DNA of 7,982 nucleotides, from positions 1 to 7,982 of the forward strand of contig CAMDZU010000047.1 in NCBI GenBank assembly GCA_945910715.1, read 5' to 3'. The DNA comes from an uncultured Clostridia bacterium (GTDB lineage: Bacteria > Bacillota > Clostridia > Oscillospirales > Ruminococcaceae). The notes under the pieces were generated by a model. That model worked only from the letters and a program-made list of their open reading frames with translations. It had not been told where the DNA came from and ran no database searches. Positions 1-6,021 of this stretch are shown one piece after another (positions within the stretch are counted from its first letter, which is position 1; every line of letters begins with the position of its first letter). The translations under genes were made by a program, and so were the position numbers.

Positions 1-489
1 GGGGTCGTTCTTGAAAATAATTTCCTCCAGCGAGTAAAAGACGGGCTTGATAAGTATTGAGCCAAGCAAGCCGTAAATTACCGAGGGAATACCGGCAAGC
101 AGCTCAACAGCAGGCTTTACCACCGCGCGGATTGGCTTTGGCGCCATTTCGGAGATGAAAACCGCAGTAAGCACGCCGATTGGCACGCCGATTATTATTG
201 CCCCGAGAGTACCTATAATTGAGGTTAAAATCATTGGAAGTATGCCGAAAACCTCGTCCTTTGCGCTCCAGGTATCCCCGAAAAGGAAATCAAGAACGCC
301 GATTTTCGCTATTGCAGGAGCACCCGAGCTTATCATATAAATTGTAATAAGCAGTACAGCGCCTATTGCAGTAAAGCCGCATATTACGAACAAAAACCAC
401 ATTATGCGCTCAACAATGTCCTTGCGGGTAGCTTTGCGCTTGTTGCTGCGCTTGGGAGTTGAAATTGCTATTGCAGATACATTTTCCAT
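1..489 (-). CDS. pstC: Phosphate ABC transporter permease PstC (N-terminal 163 residues; gene runs off the window)
   Basis: This is the start of PstC, one of the two membrane subunits of the high-affinity PstSCAB phosphate importer. I translated it by hand from position 489. The reading frame stays open to the window edge. A basic cytoplasmic tail (residues 1-28, rich in Lys and Arg) leads into membrane segment 1 (about 30-54). A short outside loop follows (FLFGDTWS at 68-75), then segment 2 (about 81-115). Next comes the ATPase-contacting region with AVELLAGIPSVIYG at 127-140, which is very characteristic of PstC. The start is not certain. ATG at 489 has only a weak purine-rich region upstream. 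An in-frame ATG at 531 would add 14 residues (MNIIKQ...), but it has no ribosome site and lies only about 8 nt after the predicted transcription start. PstC is the first gene after the promoter; pstA, pstB and perhaps phoU may follow outside the window. Confidence 0.93.
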   Translation of the reverse strand, partial: MENVSAIAISTPKRSNKRKATRKDIVERIMWFLFVICGFTAIGAVLLITIYMISSGAPAIAKIGVLDFLFGDTWSAKDEVFGILPMILTSIIGTLGAIIIGVPIGVLTAVFISEMAPKPIRAVVKPAVELLAGIPSVIYGLLGSILIKPVFYSLEEIIFKNDP

Positions 490-545
490 TTTACACCATT
501 CTTTTCTTGTTTTCTGTTTGATTATATTCATTTTCTGACGTTTAA

Positions 546-574
546 AGTATAACACAGGACAAATTTATTTGAAA
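546..574 (-). promoter_or_regulatory. Predicted sigma-A-type promoter of the pst operon
   Basis: On the minus strand, TATACT (551-546) is preceded by TG one base upstream, giving an extended -10 (TGTTATACT). At 17-bp spacing the -35 position holds TTTCAA (574-569), a poor match. A weak -35 with an extended -10 fits a promoter that needs an activator, and Pho-box-like repeats lie just upstream. Transcription would start near 539, about 50 nt before the pstC ATG at 489. Confidence 0.6.
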
Positions 575-583
575 TCACGGCGG

Positions 584-611
584 AGTAATTTTAAGGTAAA
601 GTCTGTGTAAA
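584..611 (-). promoter_or_regulatory. Pho-box-like triple direct repeat (predicted PhoP/PhoB binding site)
   Basis: Three hexamers repeat at exactly 11-bp intervals on the minus strand: TTTACA (611-606), TTTACC (600-595) and ATTACT (589-584), each separated by 5 bp. In Bacillus subtilis the PhoP box is a set of TT(A/C/T)ACA-type repeats spaced about 5 bp apart, read by PhoP dimers. The array ends about 10 bp upstream of the weak -35, as expected for an activator. Its place directly before pstC makes phosphate-starvation control likely. The third hexamer is the poorest match. Confidence 0.6.
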
Positions 612-644
612 ATGTAGAAATGGGGCGGTTTTACTTAAGAAAAG

Positions 645-668
645 AAAAAATCCCGTGACAGCACGGGA
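645..668 (-). terminator. Intrinsic terminator of the transporter/two-component operon
   Basis: A perfect 7-bp stem (TCCCGTG / CACGGGA, 651-657 and 662-668) closes a 4-nt loop. On the minus strand it is followed by six T residues (650-645) and a further T-rich run. The plus-strand side has no T tract, so it works only for leftward transcription. It lies about 150 nt past the kinase stop and just before the pst control region, so it separates the two operons. Confidence 0.85.
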
Positions 669-819
669 AATCTCATAAAAAATTTAAATAAATAACGGTA
701 AATGGGATATTTCACGCCGACAGCTGTACCACCGATCGTTTCGGACGTTGCTGCATTGGAGCTTTGTTCATTCGTCCCAGTGGCAAGGCTTTCTTTTTAT
801 TCGGCTGACAAGCGAGCTG
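669..819. other. Unexplained 151-bp stretch between the kinase stop codon and its terminator
   Basis: No convincing gene is visible here. The stretch is less AT-rich than the neighbouring intergenic DNA over about 710-820 and contains small dyads: ACAGCTGT (720-727), CGATCG (733-738), and TGACA/TGTCA arms (806-810 and 818-822) around the kinase stop. On the plus strand one frame is open from 748 far into the antisense of the kinase gene. On the minus strand only a 19-codon frame (771-712) with a poor ribosome site exists. It is probably 3' untranslated sequence of the operon. It may be a dispersed intergenic repeat, which a single copy cannot show. Confidence 0.4.
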
Positions 820-2055
820 TCACGCTTTCACGAATACCGCCGTAACGCACATAAATCCATTATCTGTTTCGGCAAAAATCTCACCGTTCATCTTTCGCAT
901 AAGCTGTCGGCAGATATAAAGTCCCAGACCGCTGCCCTTTTCGTTTTCGGCGTTTGCGCCTCTCCGAAAGCTCTCAAAAATATGTGGCAAATCCGTATCT
1001 GGCAAGGTGCAGCCGCTGTTTCTCACGGCAACAAGAATACATCCGTCCTCCTCGGAAAAGCTGATTTCAATACTCCTTCCGTCGCCGTATTTCACGGCAT
1101 TTTCCACCACATTCTGAATTACCTCAACGCTTCGGTCAATATCGCCGTATAACAGACAATCGGTATATGCGCCAACCGAAAAATCCGTCTTAATAAGGGA
1201 CAGCTTTTCGGCATAGTAAACGCTGATTTTATTTACAAGCTCCGACAGATAGAACTCGCCATTCCTTACATCAAGGCTCAGAAAATCCTCTCTTGAAGCG
1301 GTGATAATCTCCGAAACGTAGCTTTCAATCTCGTCTGCCTTTGCGTTGATGTTTTCCGCTATTTCAAGCTGCTTTTCAGGGCTTTCATAAAGCCCCCTTG
1401 ACAAAGCCTTTGAGTACAGCTTTATGGCTGACACCGGCGTTTTAACATCGTGGGACAGGGACAGCAGTAGCATTTTCTTATCCCTTTGCAGGCTTAATTC
1501 ACGCTCCTTCTGCTGTTCAATATTCTCACGGAGCATATCCACTCCCCACATAAACCGCCCGAAAAAGCGGTTTTTTGTTTCCTTTACGGGTGCGGTAAGA
1601 TTGCCCTTTGAAAGTTCATAGGGAATGTCGGTAAGCTTTTCGAAGGGACGGAGAATTTTCAGCCTTATGTAAAGCATAACCCCAATAATTATAACCGCCA
1701 TAATTCCGAGAAGTACATTTACTGTGATTATCAGCCTTGTGCTGTCCGTTTCGCCTTGAGCATTGTAATCAAATCGGTAAAGCTCGCCGTTTATTTCACG
1801 GATAACATAATCACTGTGGGAGTTATAAAAACCCTCTCCGTCTTTTAGTCTTGCTATTCCCGTCACATATTCGCAGTGGGCTAGCTCGTTTATTTCAAAG
1901 CCGCCCTCTTCGATTTTCCGTTCAAGACGGCTTATTTCCACAAGATAGGGTCTTCCCTTTTCGCCGCTGTCAGTCAGCAATATAATGTTTGCCGCCCCGA
2001 AAACCGTGATTATCACGGCAATCACAGCGGCCGTAAGCTTGTTAAACGCTTTCAT
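820..2055 (-). CDS. Two-component sensor histidine kinase (membrane-bound, HAMP/HisKA/HATPase)
   Basis: This 411-residue kinase would sense a signal at the cell surface and phosphorylate the response regulator encoded just before it. Two membrane segments (about 7-28 and 108-130) enclose an outside domain of about 80 residues with no recognisable fold. A HAMP-like linker (about 131-185) leads to the dimerisation helix with H-box SHDVKTP, phospho-acceptor His202. The ATP-binding domain shows the N-box (N315 and N319 in QNVVENAVKYG), a G1-type NSG (346-348), the F-box FESF (360-363) and the G2 box GSGLGL (374-379). All catalytic boxes look intact. The start overlaps the regulator gene by 14 nt, which suggests translational coupling. 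The sizeable outside domain argues against the BceS class, whose kinases have almost no outside loop and sense through their transporter. The ligand is unknown. Confidence 0.93.
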   Translation of the reverse strand: MKAFNKLTAAVIAVIITVFGAANIILLTDSGEKGRPYLVEISRLERKIEEGGFEINELAHCEYVTGIARLKDGEGFYNSHSDYVIREINGELYRFDYNAQGETDSTRLIITVNVLLGIMAVIIIGVMLYIRLKILRPFEKLTDIPYELSKGNLTAPVKETKNRFFGRFMWGVDMLRENIEQQKERELSLQRDKKMLLLSLSHDVKTPVSAIKLYSKALSRGLYESPEKQLEIAENINAKADEIESYVSEIITASREDFLSLDVRNGEFYLSELVNKISVYYAEKLSLIKTDFSVGAYTDCLLYGDIDRSVEVIQNVVENAVKYGDGRSIEISFSEEDGCILVAVRNSGCTLPDTDLPHIFESFRRGANAENEKGSGLGLYICRQLMRKMNGEIFAETDNGFMCVTAVFVKA

Positions 2056-2710
2056 ACTTGTAGCCTACTCCCCATACTGTCAGTATTCGCTTTGGATTTT
2101 TCGGGTCGTCCTCAATTTTCCTGCGCAGCCATTTTATATGCACGGTAAGGGTCTGCTGTTCGGAAAAGCTGTCGCTGCCCCAAATCTGACTGAAAAGGTA
2201 TTCCTTAGTCAGCGTTTTGTTCTTGTTTTCAACAAGCAGTACCAGCAGGTCAAACTCCTTTGGAGTCATTTCAAGCAGGACGTCATTTTTATATACCCTG
2301 CGGCTTTCCCTGCTGATACGGATATCACCGCAGATAAGCTCGTCAACCGAATATCTCCGCTTGAAAATGCCGCCTATCTTTGCAAGCATAATGTCAATAT
2401 CATAGGGCTTTTCAATGTAGTCGTCTGCTCCCAGCACAAGCCCGTTCAGCTTGTCCTCCTTTTCTGTTTTTGCGCTGACGATAAGAATAGGCGTGTTGCT
2501 TTCCTCTCTGATTTTCCGACACACGGCAAAGCCGTCAATACCCGGCAGCATTATATCCAGCACAACAAGCCTTGCGCCGTATTTTTCATACAGCGATAAG
2601 GCTTTTTCGCCTGTTTCCGCAATAGAAACAGTATAATTTTCCGCTCGGAGAAAATCGTACAGCAGCTCTGCAAGTTCTTTGTTATCTTCAACAATTAAAA
2701 TATCGGTCAT
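2042..2710 (-). CDS. OmpR/PhoB-family response regulator
   Basis: This 222-residue DNA-binding regulator is the partner of the following kinase. The receiver domain (about 1-118) has the acidic pair E8/D9, phospho-acceptor D52 in VVLDIMLPG, the switch residue S79 and K101 in the EKPYD motif. The C-terminal winged helix (about 125-220) shows the family signatures LTPKEF-like MTPKEFDLLVLL (148-159), TVHIKWLRRKIE (189-200) and WGVGYKYE (213-220). The length is normal and nothing is missing. It starts 20 nt after the ATPase stop, with ribosome site AAAGGA at good spacing, and its end overlaps the kinase start (ATG at 2055). Regulators of this family bind direct repeats with a 10-11 bp period. Such a repeat lies at the head of this operon (5919-5940), so autoregulation is the simplest model. 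Confidence 0.95.
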   Translation of the reverse strand: MTDILIVEDNKELAELLYDFLRAENYTVSIAETGEKALSLYEKYGARLVVLDIMLPGIDGFAVCRKIREESNTPILIVSAKTEKEDKLNGLVLGADDYIEKPYDIDIMLAKIGGIFKRRYSVDELICGDIRISRESRRVYKNDVLLEMTPKEFDLLVLLVENKNKTLTKEYLFSQIWGSDSFSEQQTLTVHIKWLRRKIEDDPKNPKRILTVWGVGYKYESV

Positions 2711-2730
2711 TGCTTATCCTTTCAAAGGGT

Positions 2731-3495
2731 TTACCAGCCCATTTCCAGAAGCCAGTTATTCAGTGCTCTTTCCCGCTCTCTCATCTGTGAAGCGTTTTCG
2801 TACTTATCTAAATTGTACTCTCCCCTGATGTTTCCGTCAACTATGTACATTACTCTTGTGCATTTTGCGGCAACCTTTACGTCGTGAGTTACCAGCATTA
2901 TTGTCGTGCCCTCATTATTGAGCTTTGCAAGCTCCTCCATTACCTCGTCGGAGGAGTTGCGGTTAAGTGCGCCCGTAGGCCCGTCGGCAAAAATCATCTT
3001 CGGGTTGTTTATCATACTGCGGCAGATGCAGGCACGCTGAAGCTGACCGCCCGAAACCTCGTTTATGTCGTTGTCGGCAATGTCAATAATGCCCAGCTTT
3101 CTCATAAGCTCCTGTCCACGCTGCACAGTTTCTTTGCGGCTTTGGGCGTTCTTCTTTGATTGTACCGCAGGAAGAATTATATTGTCAAGTACCGTAAGGT
3201 TTTTCAGCATATACATCTGCTGAAAAATAAAGCCCATTTCGTCAAGACGCAGGTCGGCAAGCTCCTTTTCACCCATTTTAGCAATGTTTTTTCCGCAGAA
3301 TGATACCTCTCCTGCGGTAACGCTGTCCATTCCCGAAACGGCGTAAAGCAGCGTTGATTTGCCCGAGCCCGACGGACCCATTACCGCCACCATTTCCCCC
3401 TCGGAAACGGTAAAGCTTACATTTTTCAGCACGTTGTTCTGGCGCTTGTTCACGATATATGTTTTGCAGAGGTCTTTTACTTCTAATATATTCAT
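2731..3495 (-). CDS. ABC transporter ATP-binding protein, MacB/LolD/BceA-type, with altered Walker B
   Basis: This 254-residue ATPase should power the permease encoded directly upstream. Visible motifs are Walker A GPSGSGKST (40-48, K46), the Q-loop FQQ (91-93) followed by MYMLKNLTVLDNI, typical of the MacB/LolD group, signature VSGGQLQRA (147-155) and H-loop H204 (THD). Walker B reads MIFADGPTGALN (167-178): the Asp (171) is present, but the next residue, normally the catalytic Glu, is Gly172 (codon GGG where GAG would give Glu). The D-loop has ALN rather than ALD. A C-terminal tail (about 225-254) is charged and ends NNWLLEMGW. The gene follows the permease by 14 nt with ribosome site GAAAGGA. 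The subfamily call is firm. Whether it hydrolyses ATP normally is doubtful from sequence, unless a neighbouring residue substitutes or the base is an error. Confidence 0.93.
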   Translation of the reverse strand: MNILEVKDLCKTYIVNKRQNNVLKNVSFTVSEGEMVAVMGPSGSGKSTLLYAVSGMDSVTAGEVSFCGKNIAKMGEKELADLRLDEMGFIFQQMYMLKNLTVLDNIILPAVQSKKNAQSRKETVQRGQELMRKLGIIDIADNDINEVSGGQLQRACICRSMINNPKMIFADGPTGALNRNSSDEVMEELAKLNNEGTTIMLVTHDVKVAAKCTRVMYIVDGNIRGEYNLDKYENASQMRERERALNNWLLEMGW

Positions 3496-3509
3496 AGCGG
3501 TTTCCTTTC

Positions 3510-5876
3510 TTATTCAATATTGGCTGTGTCGGAGGACTTGATTTTTCTTGTGTAAAGGGAAGTCAGAAATGCGCTGACAGCTGTTGTGGCAAGAATGATA
3601 ACGGGAAAGATTAGATACATTTCAAGGGGATTTATTACATAATCAACCGCAAGCTCCATACCCATCATTTTGAAAATCGGGTCGATACAAAGGTGAGTAA
3701 GCGGCATTGCGAAGGCTTCGCCTATAATTACCGCAATAATTCCCACAAACAAAAACCGCAATGTATGGCAGGCATAGATTTTGCCGTTTCTTGTGCCGAT
3801 TGCCTTCATAAGAGCAATTTCGCCCTGCTCCTTTGCAATAAAGGAACGCTCCATAAGTACGGTGATAAGAGCGGCTAAAACAATTGTCAGAATTGCAATC
3901 ATTGATTTGATTTCATCAAGCGTATCCGCTACTCCCACCATATTTTCAACCGCTTCTGCGCAGGTTTCGATTTTGTCAATTTCGGGGAATAGCTCATACA
4001 TCTTTTCAATTCTGCGGCTGATTTCTTTATCATCGGGATTATCCGTAAATATAACCTGAGTATTTATACCGCCTTGTGCCTGAATGTAATCTACTTCCTC
4101 GTCCGAGTAAAATCTTATTCCGTCGCCCATACTGTGCATTGACTGGAAATAGGCTGTTATAATAAATTCTCTGTCGCCTTCCGTTGTCCTTATGGTTACT
4201 GTATCGCCTATCTCTGCTTTTAGCTTCTCCGCTGACATTCGTGTTATAGCAATTTCTCCGCAGCTCTGCGGAGCTGTGCCATCTGTGTATTCGTACATAT
4301 CCATAGTGGTGCCTGTGCCCTGATATGCAGCTATTTTTGCGCTGTTTTCACCGTGGGATACAGGCAATGAAAACATCGTTTCCTGCACGCAGCTTGCAGG
4401 CATATTTTTTTCCGCAAGAGTTTCTTCCATATCCTTTAGGTACTCCTCCAGCTTTTCACGGCCGTTTTCTGTGAGAAACTCCATTATTTTACCGTTTACG
4501 AAAATATCACAGTCAGCTATCCCGAAGGTATAAATCAGCGTATCGCTTTTAAGGGTTGTAACCGAAGCGGAAAGTATGAGCAGGAGAGAAAAACAGAGTA
4601 CAAAGGTCAGGGTGATAATTCCGTACCGTCTGGGACTGCTTGTGATGTCGTTGAGCGCAAGGAATGGTGTTGCACCAAGCTTTGATTTTCCAAGGCTCAT
4701 TACGCTCTTTTTGCGGAAGCGTTCCCCCGTCTGCCCGTTTCGAAGTGCGTCTATGGGGGTCATTTTCTTTACCTTTCCCGTACAGCCGTAGCAGAACAAA
4801 AGGATTACTCCGACAACAAGCATTGCACAGAGAAAATTGATAAAAATCGGATTCTGATTGCTGATAATAATGGATTTTGAGGAAACGCTCATCAGGATTT
4901 CCCCGAACGGGAAGCTGAGTATAAGACCGATTACTGCACCGATTACGGAAAGCCCTGCATATTTCACCAGATATAAGCCCCTGATTTTGAAATTGCCGAT
5001 ACCGATAGCTTTCATTACTCCGATTTCACGGAATTCCTCGGATAATGTAAATGTAATGGTGAAGCGAAGCACTACAAACGCAACCGCAATAAGCACAAGA
5101 CTTGCCACAAGAAGAATACCCACTGCAATCATATCGAAAATATATGTGAATTTCATATACGCTCTGTCCATTGTGAACGGGCTGTTGTCAACGACTGCTT
5201 TTATTTCGGAAAGCGTTGTATCCATATCCGCAGTATTTATGTAAATCAGCTCTCCGCCGTACAATGCGTTGATTGTTTCATTTGAGTAAAATGCGTCAAA
5301 ATCCTCTGCGCTTATTATGTATCGGGTTATATTAAGCGCATTTGAACCGAAAATTGCGTCCTTAATTCCACCTGCAAGGGTAAATTCACAGCTTACATTA
5401 TCAACTTTTACGGTTATTTTATCGCCGTTTTCAAGTCCCAGCTTCTTTATATCACGTTCAGTCAGATAAATCCGACCTTTGCTTACGGCTTCAAGAATAC
5501 TGCCGTCGTCAAGAAAATAATTTATAGATATATCGCTCTGCAGTATATTGGTGCCGCTGATAACGCTTTTGCTTTCATCTTCAAAGGAAATTTGCTCACG
5601 GGACATAAATACGACTTTTTCCCTGCCGCAGCTGTCAACAGAGGAAGCGCTGCTTATTTCGCCTTCAATATCAACGTTGTTGGATTTATTCGTAACCGCC
5701 GCCAGATAATCGGGCGCATCTGCCATTTCAAGATAATTATCCAGAGCCGAGGTAACGCTCAGAATATTGTTAACGCTTGAAGACACGAACATAGTCGCAA
5801 GTATAATGAATGCCAGAAGAATTACATTCATTGCCTTTTTTCGTTTAAGGTCCTTTTTCAGAATGTTAAGATACAT
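3510..5876 (-). CDS. FtsX-family ABC transporter permease, tandem two-half form (788 aa)
   Basis: This is the membrane partner of the adjacent ATPase. After a short basic tail comes membrane segment 1 (about 17-38), a first outside domain of about 205 residues, and three segments (about 247-275, 301-325, 344-365). The second half repeats the plan: segment 5 (about 418-440), an outside domain of about 215 residues, then segments at about 657-675, 704-725 and 753-775. Each half carries the FtsX coupling motif after its second segment: EEFREIGVMKAIG (280-292) and KEQGEIALMKAIGTRNGKI (682-700). The protein therefore looks like two MacB/LolC-type half-permeases fused in one chain, unlike the 10-segment BceB form. 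Its substrate cannot be read; relatives handle peptides, lipoproteins or antimicrobials. I chose ATG at 5876 because AAAGGAG lies 7 nt before it; an in-frame ATG at 5915 lies inside the promoter -10. Confidence 0.9.
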   Translation of the reverse strand: MYLNILKKDLKRKKAMNVILLAFIILATMFVSSSVNNILSVTSALDNYLEMADAPDYLAAVTNKSNNVDIEGEISSASSVDSCGREKVVFMSREQISFEDESKSVISGTNILQSDISINYFLDDGSILEAVSKGRIYLTERDIKKLGLENGDKITVKVDNVSCEFTLAGGIKDAIFGSNALNITRYIISAEDFDAFYSNETINALYGGELIYINTADMDTTLSEIKAVVDNSPFTMDRAYMKFTYIFDMIAVGILLVASLVLIAVAFVVLRFTITFTLSEEFREIGVMKAIGIGNFKIRGLYLVKYAGLSVIGAVIGLILSFPFGEILMSVSSKSIIISNQNPIFINFLCAMLVVGVILLFCYGCTGKVKKMTPIDALRNGQTGERFRKKSVMSLGKSKLGATPFLALNDITSSPRRYGIITLTFVLCFSLLLILSASVTTLKSDTLIYTFGIADCDIFVNGKIMEFLTENGREKLEEYLKDMEETLAEKNMPASCVQETMFSLPVSHGENSAKIAAYQGTGTTMDMYEYTDGTAPQSCGEIAITRMSAEKLKAEIGDTVTIRTTEGDREFIITAYFQSMHSMGDGIRFYSDEEVDYIQAQGGINTQVIFTDNPDDKEISRRIEKMYELFPEIDKIETCAEAVENMVGVADTLDEIKSMIAILTIVLAALITVLMERSFIAKEQGEIALMKAIGTRNGKIYACHTLRFLFVGIIAVIIGEAFAMPLTHLCIDPIFKMMGMELAVDYVINPLEMYLIFPVIILATTAVSAFLTSLYTRKIKSSDTANIE

Positions 5877-5883
5877 TTCGGTG

Positions 5884-5890
5884 CTCCTTT
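5884..5890 (-). promoter_or_regulatory. Ribosome binding site that fixes the permease start
   Basis: AAAGGAG (5890-5884) lies 7 nt upstream of the ATG at 5876. The longer in-frame start at 5915 has no such site and overlaps the predicted -10 element, so it would not be on the transcript. Confidence 0.8.
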
Positions 5891-5905
5891 CATCGTTGTG
5901 ATTAC

Positions 5906-5934
5906 ATTGTAGCATAGAAATTATTAAATAATCC
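5906..5934 (-). promoter_or_regulatory. Predicted promoter of the transporter/two-component operon
   Basis: The minus strand carries an extended -10, TGCTACAAT (5914-5906; TACAAT matches TATAAT at five of six positions). At 17-bp spacing the -35 place holds GGATTA (5934-5929), which is not a real match to TTGACA. A promoter with a good extended -10 and no -35 usually depends on an activator. Transcription would start near 5899, leaving a leader of about 23 nt before the permease ATG. Confidence 0.6.
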
Positions 5935-5940
5935 TTAAAT
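5919..5940 (-). promoter_or_regulatory. 11-bp direct repeat over the -35 region; candidate response-regulator operator
   Basis: ATTTAAGGATT (5940-5930) is followed immediately by ATTTAATAATT (5929-5919), identical at 9 of 11 positions. Tandem half-sites with an 11-bp period on one DNA face are the usual target of OmpR/PhoB-family dimers, and this operon encodes such a regulator. The site covers the degenerate -35, where such regulators contact RNA polymerase. The same DNA also holds the dyad ATTATT-T-AATAAT (5932-5920), so a dimeric repressor is an alternative. The AT richness lowers confidence. Confidence 0.45.
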
Positions 5941-5971
5941 CAGCCTTGCTCCGATAGAATTATCTTTGCAT

Positions 5972-6003
5972 AAAAAACAGGCGTATGCTTTCACATACGC
6001 CTG
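5972..6003 (-). terminator. Intrinsic terminator of rpsB-tsf
   Basis: A perfect 10-bp stem (CAGGCGTATG / CATACGCCTG, 5978-5987 and 5994-6003) with a 6-nt loop is followed on the minus strand by six T residues (5977-5972). It begins 18 nt after the tsf stop codon. It should separate the highly expressed translation operon from the permease operon. Confidence 0.95.
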
Positions 6004-6021
6004 ACTATTATTAAGCTGTAA

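Noticed and set aside
490..531. Longer pstC start at 531 (14 extra residues)
   Set aside because: It is in frame, but it has no ribosome site and would leave a leader of only about 8 nt. I kept it as an alternative in the pstC entry.
712..771. Minus-strand 19-codon frame (MNKAPMQQRP...) between the kinase gene and its terminator
   Set aside because: It is very short, with only a weak GGGA upstream and no family resemblance; chance is the simplest explanation.
748..1152. Plus-strand 134-codon frame overlapping the end of the histidine kinase gene
   Set aside because: It has no ribosome site, lies mostly antisense to a clear kinase domain, and its composition looks like reverse-strand shadow. 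Its first part (748-819) falls in the unexplained intergenic stretch, which I report separately.
1985..2599. Plus-strand 204-codon frame opposite the response regulator
   Set aside because: It is antisense to an intact receiver and winged-helix protein, with no ribosome site or recognisable domain.
5877..5915. Longer permease start at 5915 (13 extra residues, MLQCNHNDERSTE)
   Set aside because: The ATG overlaps the extended -10 element and lies upstream of the predicted transcript start, while the ATG at 5876 has a good AAAGGAG.
820..5940. Naming the operon BceABRS or VncRS/Vex
   Set aside because: The permease has two halves with about 8 segments rather than the BceB form, the kinase has a real outside domain unlike BceS, and there is no second permease gene as in Vex. 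A named system would be over-annotation.
5953..5964. GATA/TATC inverted repeat between the tsf terminator and the permease promoter
   Set aside because: Four-base arms in AT-rich DNA are expected by chance, and nothing links it to a promoter element.
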